Positions 56,509 to 63,774 of a stretch of 64,000 nucleotides of DNA are shown here, one piece after another. Location of the stretch: contig NZ_JADNLK010000003.1 of NCBI RefSeq assembly GCF_015555905.1, positions 1-64,000 on the forward strand, in the 5' to 3' direction. The translations under genes were made by a program, and so were the position numbers. The notes under the pieces were generated by a model. That model searched no databases and was not told where the DNA came from. It saw nothing but the letters and a program-made list of their open reading frames with translations. How positions within the stretch are numbered: the stretch's first letter is position 1; every line of letters begins with the position of its first letter. The DNA comes from Clostridium sp. D43t1_170807_H7. Lineage in GTDB: Bacteria; Bacillota; Clostridia; Clostridiales; Clostridiaceae.

Positions 56509-58287
56509 ATGGAAAATTTTAAGAAACTTAAGCCATCAAAAGACTTATGGATGAAGATAAAATGGATGGGATCCTATGCTAAACCAGCAATTCTATTCTT
56601 AATATTTTCAATAATTGTTAATGTTATATTTGCTATTATAGGCATCTATAATGTTACAGTTTCAAAATCATTAATAGACTCTGCAATTAGTGGTGACTCT
56701 GATGCTACAATTCGCTGGTTAATTATAATGCTTTCCATTACTTTAATTAGTATGCTATCAAGTCCAGTAACATCATTTATGAGTACACACTCATCAACTA
56801 AATTAACACAAAATATTCAAAGAAAAATATATCAACATATACAATGTAGTGATTGGCTAGAACAAAGTAAATTTCACTCTGTAAGCTTATTAACAAGAGT
56901 AACATCAGATGTTAGTAATATTAGCTCTGCTATTCTTGGTACAATTCCAAGCCTTGTTTCACTGCTTGTTACATTGATTGGTTCTTTTTATACCCTAATA
57001 AGCTGGGCCCCTTCAATTGCATTAGCTGCAGTTTTTCTTGGTCCATTCTTAATATTAGTTGGTAAATATTTTAGCAGTAAACTTAAAGATCTATATAAAG
57101 AAGCTCAAGAAGAAGATGTTAAATATAGATCATTTATGCAGGAATCTATTCAAAACATAATGATAGTTAAAACATTCTGTATGGAAAAAATAAATATGCA
57201 TAGACTTATTGATATTCAAAATAATAAATATAAAATTGCTATGAGAAATACAAGACTTTCAGTAATGACTTCAATGTCTATGAGCTTTTGCTCTTCTCTT
57301 GCTTACTTCACAATATTTACTTGGGGAGTTTTAAACATTGCAAAGGGATTATCAACTTATGGTACATTTACAGGAATGCTTCAATTATATAGTAAAGTAC
57401 AAGCACCATTTTCTTCATTAGCAAGTATGATTCCTGGACTTATTTCAACTATGGCTGCTGCTGAAAGACTTATGGAAATAGAAGCTATTCCAGTTGAAAA
57501 AATGGCTGATGAAAAAGAACTTGATGATATTGGTAGTTTAGAAGTTGCTTTAGATACTATTAGCAGTAAAGCATCTTCTGCATTTAATAAACCTAATATA
57601 GTTTTTGATAATGTAAGCTTTGCTTATAAGGCTAATAATAATATTTTAAATAATATTAATTTAACTATAGAAGCTGGGGAAACCCTTGCCTTTGTTGGTC
57701 CATCTGGTGAAGGTAAGACAACTATGATTCGATTGATTTTATCATTAATTAATCCAACTGAAGGTAATATATTACTTAGTGAAGGTGATCTTGTTAAGGA
57801 TATTAATAGAAATTATAGAGAACTTATTTCTTATGTACCTCAGGGGAATACCTTATTCTCTGGAAGTATTAGAGATAATCTTAAATATGGTAATCCTAAT
57901 GCTAGTGATGATGAAATTAAAGCTGCTTTAAGTAATGCCTGTGCTCTTGACTTTGTTAATGAACTTGAGAATGGTCTTGACACTATGATTGGTGAAAAAG
58001 GTGTTGGTATTTCAGAAGGACAAGCTCAAAGAATTGCTATTGCTAGATCATTCTTAAGGGAAAGACCTATATTGATTCTTGATGAAGCTACATCTGCTCT
58101 TGATCCTGAAACTGAAGTTAATGTTTTAAAGGCTGTTAGAGAATTACCTACTAAACCTACATGCATAATAATAACTCATAGACCTTCAGCCCTTAATATT
58201 TGTAATAGAATTATGAAGTTGGAGAAGGGACATCTTAGAGAGGTTAGTAGAGAAAGCATATTAGAGGTTGCCAGTGAATTAGTTTAA
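56509..58287 (+). CDS. ABC exporter (membrane-NBD fusion), candidate peptide exporter
   Basis: A 592-residue half-transporter likely acting as a homodimer. Six membrane segments (first at about 30-50) precede an NBD with Walker A GPSGEGKTT, Q-loop VPQGNTLFSGS, signature ISEGQAQRIAIARS and Walker B ILILDEATSALD. The SEGQAQRIAIAR signature is frequent in Firmicutes exporters linked to RiPP clusters such as lasso peptides. It has no C39 peptidase domain, and the RiPP genes at 59-64 kb carry their own B2 protease. AGGAAGGAG precedes the start. It lies 0.9 kb from the first precursor but on the opposite strand. Confidence 0.85.
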   Translation: MENFKKLKPSKDLWMKIKWMGSYAKPAILFLIFSIIVNVIFAIIGIYNVTVSKSLIDSAISGDSDATIRWLIIMLSITLISMLSSPVTSFMSTHSSTKLTQNIQRKIYQHIQCSDWLEQSKFHSVSLLTRVTSDVSNISSAILGTIPSLVSLLVTLIGSFYTLISWAPSIALAAVFLGPFLILVGKYFSSKLKDLYKEAQEEDVKYRSFMQESIQNIMIVKTFCMEKINMHRLIDIQNNKYKIAMRNTRLSVMTSMSMSFCSSLAYFTIFTWGVLNIAKGLSTYGTFTGMLQLYSKVQAPFSSLASMIPGLISTMAAAERLMEIEAIPVEKMADEKELDDIGSLEVALDTISSKASSAFNKPNIVFDNVSFAYKANNNILNNINLTIEAGETLAFVGPSGEGKTTMIRLILSLINPTEGNILLSEGDLVKDINRNYRELISYVPQGNTLFSGSIRDNLKYGNPNASDDEIKAALSNACALDFVNELENGLDTMIGEKGVGISEGQAQRIAIARSFLRERPILILDEATSALDPETEVNVLKAVRELPTKPTCIIITHRPSALNICNRIMKLEKGHLREVSRESILEVASELV

Positions 58288-58293
58288 AAAAAT

Positions 58294-58339
58294 AAGCTAC
58301 ATATGTATTGCATCTATTAATTGAATTCATATGTAGCTT
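58294..58339. terminator. Bidirectional terminator between convergent genes
   Basis: AAGCTACATATG and CATATGTAGCTT pair perfectly; T-rich tail to the right. Confidence 0.75.
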
Positions 58340-58345
58340 TTATTT

Positions 58346-58888
58346 TTACTCAAAAATCTCTTCCATACTTACAGTAAAATCTTTAAATAAATAACTTGAA
58401 AATATATCCCCATTATGAAATGTGTTTGTTATTCTATAAATTCCATCCTCTAATCCATATTGAACAATATTTCCATTTTGCTCTACTATATTATATTCCA
58501 TCACTCCATATTTTTGATATACTGAAAGCTTTGTTATATAGTCATGGCTAGAAGTACTTTTTGAAACTACTTCAAATATTAGTTTTGGTGGTGATGTAAA
58601 ACTTTGACCTTTTGTTGTTGCTTCTTCACAAGTTACAAATACATCTGGTTTATATTTTATATTTTCATCAAATATAACCTCTATTTGCTCTGTACTAACT
58701 TTGCATTTTCTACCTTTAAGATATTTTTTTAAAGCAAATGCTATGTTTAATACTATATCATTATGTCTAATTGATGTATCTGAATGCATGATAATTCTTC
58801 CATTATCATATTCAGTTTTACAATTAAATGTTGATTGCATTTTTTCATATTCTTCTGGAGTTATATAAATATTTTTATTTGTATTCAT
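58346..58888 (-). CDS. Uma2-family (DUF820) PD-(D/E)XK protein
   Basis: A 180-residue restriction-nuclease-fold protein. The start ITPEEYEKM with DNGRIIMHSDTSIRHNDI is characteristic of Uma2. The core is KYKPDVFVTCEEAT followed by LIFEVVSKSTSSHDY, giving the D and E-x-x-S acids of the fold. Uma2 proteins are widespread in Cyanobacteria and found in Firmicutes; their biological role is unclear. It is a single gene between the ABC exporter and the RiPP precursors. Confidence 0.88.
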   Translation of the reverse strand: MNTNKNIYITPEEYEKMQSTFNCKTEYDNGRIIMHSDTSIRHNDIVLNIAFALKKYLKGRKCKVSTEQIEVIFDENIKYKPDVFVTCEEATTKGQSFTSPPKLIFEVVSKSTSSHDYITKLSVYQKYGVMEYNIVEQNGNIVQYGLEDGIYRITNTFHNGDIFSSYLFKDFTVSMEEIFE

Positions 58889-58994
58889 TTACTTCTCCCT
58901 TCTAACCATATATCATTAGTTATATTATAAACCACCATTAAGATTTTATAAACATATTACATGTAAAACTATATAGTGAGTTAATTTTATTTAT

Positions 58995-59040
58995 AAAAAC
59001 CACCCCTATACTAATTTGTTAGTATTGAAGGTGGTTTTTA
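58995..59040. terminator. Terminator of the RiPP cluster
   Basis: AAAACCACC and GGTGGTTTT pair, enclosing TACTAA/TTAGTA. It lies 114 bases behind precursor D on the minus strand. Confidence 0.7.
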
Positions 59041-59153
59041 TTATTAAGACAATCTTACATCATGTCTTAACTAGATATTAGTAACATCTATGTTATTTTC
59101 ATTTACTGATAAATTAATAAATTTAATCTCTATAACTACTTAACCTTAAAATT

Positions 59154-59423
59154 TTAAGATAGACCTACCGATGGCTTAGTTCCTTTTAATACTTTTATCC
59201 ATCTATTACTTACTTTGCAATCACCACAAGTTTGGTTTGGCGTTGTGTATATAATTCCGTCATTAGTTGTTCCCTTATCATCGATATCACCTCTAGGATC
59301 TCCATAACAACTTGCACATATCCATTCATATCCCTCTGGTGCATAAATACCTGTCATTGAAACTCCCTCTCTTGTATCCTCTACCCCTAAAACTTTTAAT
59401 TCTGGTTTTCCCCATTTTTTCAT
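59154..59423 (-). CDS. RiPP precursor D (lasso-like leader, two CxxC pairs)
   Basis: An 89-residue precursor. The leader KKWGKPELKVLGVEDTRE closely follows the lasso-type pattern Y/W-x-K-P-x-L-x-V-L-x-V-x-x-T bound by PqqD-like RREs. By analogy the B2 protease would cut near TR/EG. The long core has ICASCYGD and TCGDCKV, two CxxC pairs spaced like a zinc site, and ends KPSVGLS with the C-terminal Ser shared by all precursors here. The start is ATG 59423 with GGGAGAGG upstream; the frame is open to 59465. A shared-type promoter lies at 59.63-59.67 kb. Confidence 0.75.
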   Translation of the reverse strand: MKKWGKPELKVLGVEDTREGVSMTGIYAPEGYEWICASCYGDPRGDIDDKGTTNDGIIYTTPNQTCGDCKVSNRWIKVLKGTKPSVGLS

Positions 59424-59629
59424 TATTAATCCTCTCCCTTTTGTACACTTCGGTACTGATACCATTTGGGTATATAGGTACCATTTCCGATTAATTATAT
59501 TATCTTACTGAATTTATTAAGTATAAAATTATTGATCTTTAATTACCACTTATTTACTAAATTAATTTTCATATCTAGTTCTAATCAGTAGTAATTAAAA
59601 TATCCATATACTAATATCAGCGTATATTT

Positions 59630-59669
59630 ATTATATATTATTACTCCAATTTATGTAAATTACACTTTA
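59630..59669 (-). promoter_or_regulatory. Promoter of precursor D with shared motif
   Basis: On the minus strand, TAAAGTGTAATTTACATAA (59651-59669) contains -35 TTTACA (59654-59659). After an 18-base spacer comes TATAAT (59630-59635). The same 19-base motif and spacing occur before precursor B at 62.9 kb. Between here and the precursor start there is about 200 bases of AT-rich leader with no gene. Confidence 0.65.
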
Positions 59670-59738
59670 GGGGAATATTCTTATTATTATAATTAATACT
59701 TTAGTAGCAATAACAAATTAATATTTTATAATAAGAAA

Positions 59739-59785
59739 ACACTTAAAATGTTAATTTCCATATTTTGTATTAACATTTTAAGTGT
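59739..59785. terminator. Terminator behind precursor C
   Basis: The perfect 17-base arms ACACTTAAAATGTTAAT and ATTAACATTTTAAGTGT form a strong hairpin 210 bases behind the precursor C stop. Confidence 0.75.
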
Positions 59786-59994
59786 AATATATTTATTGTT
59801 TATTTTCTTGATCATGAATGAACTTTATTTATAACATTGTAAATTGTTTGTTATAAAATAGTTCTACATATAGATACTACCTCTTAAATTTATATAATAT
59901 TATTTTTAATCTCAAATTTTTTAATAAAAGTTATTATTCACAAATAAAGAAGATTCAAATTCTAATCTTCTCCTTCTTATCATCATTTAACCCT

Positions 59995-60294
59995 TTAAGA
60001 CATTCCTCCAACTGATGCAGCCTTAAAGCAACAACACATAGGATTACCTTGTGCATCATAATGGCTTGGATCTGTGCATCCAGATGAAAGAACATGACCA
60101 TTTTGCTCTACTCCCTCAGTGTGATTTCCACTATTGTTATGCTGCCCATTTCCTGTTTTGTGACAAGGATGTTTATTCGCCTTAAAAGTTGTGATATCAC
60201 CACTTATAACAACTCCACAAGAACATTCTGTTTCATGTGTATGAATTGCATCTGAAGTTTTTAACTCTGGATTACTCCAATTTTTCTTTTCCAT
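59995..60294 (-). CDS. RiPP precursor C (Cys- and His-rich)
   Basis: A 99-residue precursor. The leader KKNWSNPELKTSDAIHTHET keeps W-x-x-P-x-L and the later Thr of the family. The core is unusually rich in metal-type ligands: seven Cys (ECSCG, HPCHK, GCTDPSH, PMCCCF) and many His, with a Gly/Asn/His-rich middle (NGQHNNSGNHTEG). The C-terminus is SVGGMS, keeping the terminal Ser. It lies 45 bases behind the B2 gene, so it is co-transcribed with the processing genes. Confidence 0.75.
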   Translation of the reverse strand: MEKKNWSNPELKTSDAIHTHETECSCGVVISGDITTFKANKHPCHKTGNGQHNNSGNHTEGVEQNGHVLSSGCTDPSHYDAQGNPMCCCFKAASVGGMS

Positions 60295-60339
60295 AAAAAT
60301 ACCCCTTTTTTATTATTTTTTAATTTATATTTATATTTT

Positions 60340-60795
60340 TTAATTAGCAAACTTAGCTACTACAGTATACTGATCTATAACTCCTCCACCTGTAACATAA
60401 TACTCACCACACCTTAGCCATGCATGAGCTTTCATTTCATTTTCATATCTTCTAACACCTAAATAAATTGTTGTGGAAATACCTTGGTTTTTCAATAACT
60501 TTTGAGCAGTTAATGCTTGTACTAAACATTTACTTTCCCATGGTGTCTTAGCTGAAACAAATAAAACTCTAGAAGCAATTCTTCTAGCAATCTTATACGT
60601 ATCATTATCAACCTTCTCTGGAGATTCTTGTTTATGTGTACCCATACGTTTTCTTAACTTATTAAATGGTATAAAAAGTATAAATGCTCTATAAAAACCT
60701 GTATAAAAAAAAGTTTGTATTATATAAAACTTCTCTTTATTATCCATGCATATAAATGTTTTAGTTTTTCTAGCTAATACTAATAAGCTTTGCAT
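60340..60795 (-). CDS. Lasso-type B2 protein (transglutaminase-like leader peptidase)
   Basis: A 151-residue cysteine protease of the transglut_core3 (LasB2/PadeB2) family that removes RiPP leaders. The catalytic Cys is Cys 90 in WESKCLVQALTAQ and the His is His 124 in KAHAWLRCG; Asp 141 is a candidate third residue. The N-terminal part (about 25-55) is the hydrophobic and basic region usual for the family. The gene overlaps the PqqD-like gene by 26 bases, so the two are translationally coupled. Confidence 0.9.
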   Translation of the reverse strand: MQSLLVLARKTKTFICMDNKEKFYIIQTFFYTGFYRAFILFIPFNKLRKRMGTHKQESPEKVDNDTYKIARRIASRVLFVSAKTPWESKCLVQALTAQKLLKNQGISTTIYLGVRRYENEMKAHAWLRCGEYYVTGGGVIDQYTVVAKFAN

Positions 60796-61099
60796 GATTC
60801 AACCCTGTTAAAAAGTCAATTACTGTACACTTACAAGTTTCTTCATCAACCTCATATTCAGAACGTAAAGTTTCAATTATATCTTTAACATTTATAGGCT
60901 TACTAATAATTTCCCATATTCTACTTCCGACTTCATTCATCATAAAGTATTCACCTTTCTCAAGGTTCATCATTACTTTTTCTCCATCTAAGTCAGTATC
61001 CTCTATTTCTAAATTTTTATTAATTATTGTATCTAGATTTATTCTTAAATCTCTTTTTACTTTTCCAACTTTCCCAGTACTCTTTTTAAAATTAATCAT
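60770..61099 (-). CDS. PqqD-like RRE protein (lasso-type B1)
   Basis: A 109-residue RiPP recognition element that holds precursor leaders for the B2 protease. Residues about 38-108 form the PqqD winged helix: VMMNLEKGEYFMMNEVGSRI, then WEIISKPINVKDIIETLRSE and a last helix. Its W-x-x-P-x-L-binding surface fits the leaders found in this cluster. An N-terminal extension of about 35 residues is extra compared with the shortest B1 proteins. The stretch 61100-61370 has no gene. Confidence 0.88.
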   Translation of the reverse strand: MINFKKSTGKVGKVKRDLRINLDTIINKNLEIEDTDLDGEKVMMNLEKGEYFMMNEVGSRIWEIISKPINVKDIIETLRSEYEVDEETCKCTVIDFLTGLNHAKLISIS

Positions 61100-61373
61100 A
61101 TTTTAATCTCCTATCCTATTATATTTAATTCAAAACATTTACTTATTATGTTTACTAATTATATATAAATTTTACCAATTAATTCAAATTAATTAAATAC
61201 TTCTATTTGATTAATTTATTAATTACTAATAAGAATTACTTCTTATTATTTTTTCTACAAATATCATTTTTTATTATAAAAAACTTATATAAACTCATAC
61301 TATAAATTCTTCTTATTATAGATTTATAATCTGATAACTCTAATATATTTAAAATGCTTTTATAATAATTAAG

Positions 61374-61400
61374 GCCAATATGCTTATATTACATATTGGC
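61374..61400 (-). terminator. Terminator behind the HPr-kinase-like gene
   Basis: GCCAATATG and CATATTGGC pair perfectly, 24 bases behind the stop at 61424. It may make expression of the PqqD/B2/precursor C genes partly separate. Confidence 0.65.
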
Positions 61401-61423
61401 TTTCTTTAATCATTATATTCACT

Positions 61424-62347
61424 TTATACTGCGGCCTCTTTAACTCCAATTATTGCTCTCTCAATTAATTCAATTTGCTCATCTACTGTAAATTTATTCA
61501 CTGGTCTAGTAATTTTGAAAAACCTTATATTTTTAGCTATATTAAGGCACTGTTTAAAATACTTTGGATTCATTCCATCCAAATATTTGATATATTCACC
61601 CCTATAAATATTTTCAATTATATTATTTAATTTTTCACCCCCTCTTAACTCTTCAATTGTTACTTCTTCAACACTACCAACACTAAGTTTGACTATTGCT
61701 GTCAGCTCTCTATCTTCATAAACAAATTTATCCTTAGCTGGTACTATATATTTAATCTCATCATCACTCATAAATGAAATATATTCGTCCTTTTCATAAC
61801 CAAAATTATCCATGGCAGATTTACATAATTTTTGATATGGGAAACCTGGCATTACATAAGGAACTTTATCGAATTTAGTTGAGGCAACATCATCGGAAAT
61901 AAATCTATATCCTTTTTCTCTTAATGCAGTACTTAATGTAGATTTTCCTGCTCCTTTATCTCCTGTAAATATAACTGCTTTATTATCCATCTCTATAACT
62001 GCACCATGAATAGCAACCATATCCCTTTGAAGCATTATAAATCCTAAGCAACTACACATAATATATACTTTCATAAGCTGCATGTCCGCATTTTCACAAA
62101 CTTCAACTTCTATGCTATTTCCATTTGTTATACAATATGTAGCTATATTATTTATATGAAACCATATTTTATCTTTAAATAATTGTATATTGCATCCCTC
62201 TGAAATTTTATCCTTTATTTCTTTTTGCATTTTACTATACCTTATAGTAACTATATCTTTATTTTCTATTCTATCTATCTTTTCAAATTCCTGAATTTCT
62301 ATTTCTGATTTAATATTTAATCCATAAACATAATAATTATTTATCAC
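61424..62347 (-). CDS. HPr-kinase-like protein of RiPP clusters (PadeK/PsmK-like)
   Basis: A 307-residue P-loop kinase related to the HPr Ser kinase C-terminal domain. The P-loop is TGDKGAGKSTLST (about 128-140), followed by GYRFISDDVAST with the conserved Asp pair, and AIHGAVIEM before the P-loop. The N-terminal 100 residues are family-specific. In paeninodin-type lasso clusters such kinases phosphorylate the C-terminal Ser of the precursor. Every precursor here ends in Ser, which fits this activity. It lies between precursor B and the PqqD/B2 genes. Confidence 0.85.
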   Translation of the reverse strand: MINNYYVYGLNIKSEIEIQEFEKIDRIENKDIVTIRYSKMQKEIKDKISEGCNIQLFKDKIWFHINNIATYCITNGNSIEVEVCENADMQLMKVYIMCSCLGFIMLQRDMVAIHGAVIEMDNKAVIFTGDKGAGKSTLSTALREKGYRFISDDVASTKFDKVPYVMPGFPYQKLCKSAMDNFGYEKDEYISFMSDDEIKYIVPAKDKFVYEDRELTAIVKLSVGSVEEVTIEELRGGEKLNNIIENIYRGEYIKYLDGMNPKYFKQCLNIAKNIRFFKITRPVNKFTVDEQIELIERAIIGVKEAAV

Positions 62348-62471
62348 TAAACTTTACCTCGCTTATACTTTATGTAATATATGTAATTTATAACATAATT
62401 ATACACTCTTATTGATTAATAATAAATTATTATTTAGTAGTAGTTTTTAATAAAAAAGTATTACTTAATAA

Positions 62472-62501
62472 AAAGCCAACACTATTATTAGTGATGGCTT
62501 T
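62472..62501 (-). terminator. Terminator behind precursor B
   Basis: AAAGCCAACACT and AGTGATGGCTTT pair with one mismatch, 22 bases behind the stop. The A4 tract at its left gives a T-run on the minus strand. Confidence 0.75.
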
Positions 62502-62523
62502 TTATTATAATTATTATTAAATT

Positions 62524-62808
62524 CTAAGATACTCTACCAAAATCTAATTCTTCACCAATCATTGGTCTTCCTGAATGAGCCTCTTCACAATGTAGTCTCC
62601 AATTTGCTCTAGCTTCTTCTAATGTTGCTCCCCATATTGACTTTCCACATGGTTCAGTAATAACTATTTTATCATTAGCGTCTCTATGTCCAATTCCTCT
62701 GCAAATTAAAGTTGCTCTTGTATTTGTAGTATAGTAAACACCTTCTCCATCGTTTGTATGATGTAATTCTAATCCTAAAAATCTAGGATTTTCCCATATC
62801 TTTTTCAT
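62524..62808 (-). CDS. RiPP precursor B
   Basis: A 94-residue precursor, paralogue of precursor A over its whole length. The leader is KKIWENPRFLGLELHHTND, with W-x-x-P and the conserved Thr. The core has three Cys and paired His (LICRGIGHRD, TEPCGKSIWGATLEEARANW, LHCEEAHSG), like a small metal-binding fold, and ends LDFGRVS with C-terminal Ser. Core conservation with A is strongest at C-x-G, GATL-EARANW and HC-E-H. AAGGAGAA precedes the start and a shared-type promoter lies about 60 bases upstream. Confidence 0.8.
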   Translation of the reverse strand: MKKIWENPRFLGLELHHTNDGEGVYYTTNTRATLICRGIGHRDANDKIVITEPCGKSIWGATLEEARANWRLHCEEAHSGRPMIGEELDFGRVS

Positions 62809-62863
62809 TTCTTTTCTCCTTCATTTATTATTTTTTATTCATATAGTTTGTTTTGCATTAACA

Positions 62864-62903
62864 ATTATAACATTTTATTACATATTATGTAAATTACACT
62901 TTA
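62864..62903 (-). promoter_or_regulatory. Promoter of precursor B with shared motif
   Basis: TAAAGTGTAATTTACATAA (62885-62903, minus strand) with -35 TTTACA (62888-62893), an 18-base spacer and TATAAT (62864-62869). It is identical over 19 bases to the motif before precursor D, 3.2 kb away. A weaker version stands before precursor A: TTTACA at 63506-63511 and TAAAAT at 63483-63488, 17 bases apart. Confidence 0.7.
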
Positions 62904-63005
62904 TTATTATATTTTCTTTTTCAATAACTACTCATTATTGACTACTCCCCTCTTTAAGATACGTTATTAAAATTCATTCAGTTACCCTACTAGACGTACA
63001 TAATA

Positions 63006-63038
63006 GAAAAACCCCCTGTTCTTAAATAGGGGTTTTTC
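63006..63038 (-). terminator. Terminator behind precursor A
   Basis: GAAAAACCCC and GGGGTTTTTC are perfect complements with T5. A second small hairpin (TCATCA/TGATGA, 63052-63073) precedes it. Confidence 0.75.
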
Positions 63039-63091
63039 AACAAAATGAAAATCATCACTAATATTAATGATGACTTTCTATTAAATGAACT

Positions 63092-63376
63092 CTAAGATAT
63101 TCTTCCTACAACAAGTTCATCACCAATAGGTGGATCATTTGGATGAACCTCTGCACAGTGTTTATACCAATTTGCTCTAGCCTCATCTAGTGTTGCTCCG
63201 AATATATGCTCTCCACAATGCTTATCAATAGTCACCTTTCCATCAGCGCCAATACTTCCAACACCTCTACACACTAAAGTTGCTCTTGCTTTACTACTAT
63301 AATAAACACCTTGCCCATCATTAGTATGATGTAATTCTAGTCCTAAAACTCTAGGATTTTCCCATGCCTTTTTCAT
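63092..63376 (-). CDS. RiPP precursor A
   Basis: A 94-residue precursor, sister of B. The leader is KKAWENPRVLGLELHHTND. The core has TLVCRGVGSI, DKHCGEHIFGATLDEARANW and KHCAEVHPND, and ends VVGRIS. The residue after the usual lasso cut position (T-x) would be Asp, not the Gly/Ala/Ser/Cys needed for a lasso ring, and the core is about 75 residues long. These are therefore not ordinary lasso precursors. GAGGGGTG precedes the start. Confidence 0.8.
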   Translation of the reverse strand: MKKAWENPRVLGLELHHTNDGQGVYYSSKARATLVCRGVGSIGADGKVTIDKHCGEHIFGATLDEARANWYKHCAEVHPNDPPIGDELVVGRIS

Positions 63377-63656
63377 TAATTATTCACCCCTCACTTTATA
63401 ATTTTCGTAAACATTCTTAAACTACTTACTCCTAAATTTGCGCCCCAATTTAAAAATAAATATTTAAATATGTTATACTAATATTTTACCTTTTATTTAC
63501 TTTTATGTAAATAATTAATATTGCTTATTTATAAAAAAACTTATAATCTTTTATGCCTAATGCTAATTAATAACTCCAGATATCTTACTATCTAATCGAG
63601 CAAGAGAAAGTTACTATGACATCTGTTGTCTTCTAATAGTATGGACATCCTTATCT

Positions 63657-63728
63657 TTAGCTAGTAGTTCCAGCTACAATAGCACAACGACTTTCACCAT
63701 CAATTTGTTGTCCATGCTTGGCACACCA
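63657..63728 (-). pseudogene. RiPP precursor core fragment
   Basis: A 23-codon frame beginning WCAKHGQQIDGESRCAIV and ending AGTTS stop. It has two Cys, a His and the C-terminal Ser of the cluster's precursors, but no leader or start. It is fused directly to the terminator of the nucleotidyltransferase gene. It looks like the 3' end of a deleted fifth precursor. The rest of 63377-63656 shows no gene. Confidence 0.45.
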
Positions 63729-63732
63729 CAAA

Positions 63733-63764
63733 AAGAGTACTGTATTTAATACCACAGTACTCTT
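63733..63764 (-). terminator. Terminator of the nucleotidyltransferase gene
   Basis: AAGAGTACTGT and ACAGTACTCTT pair perfectly and are followed by TTTTTG on the minus strand, 10 bases behind the stop. Confidence 0.8.
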
Positions 63765-63774
63765 AATATTTACA

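Noticed and set aside
62524..63376. Ordinary lasso peptide precursors
   Set aside because: Cores are about 75 residues, would start with Asp, and lack an acidic residue at ring positions 7-9; only the leader and processing genes are lasso-like.
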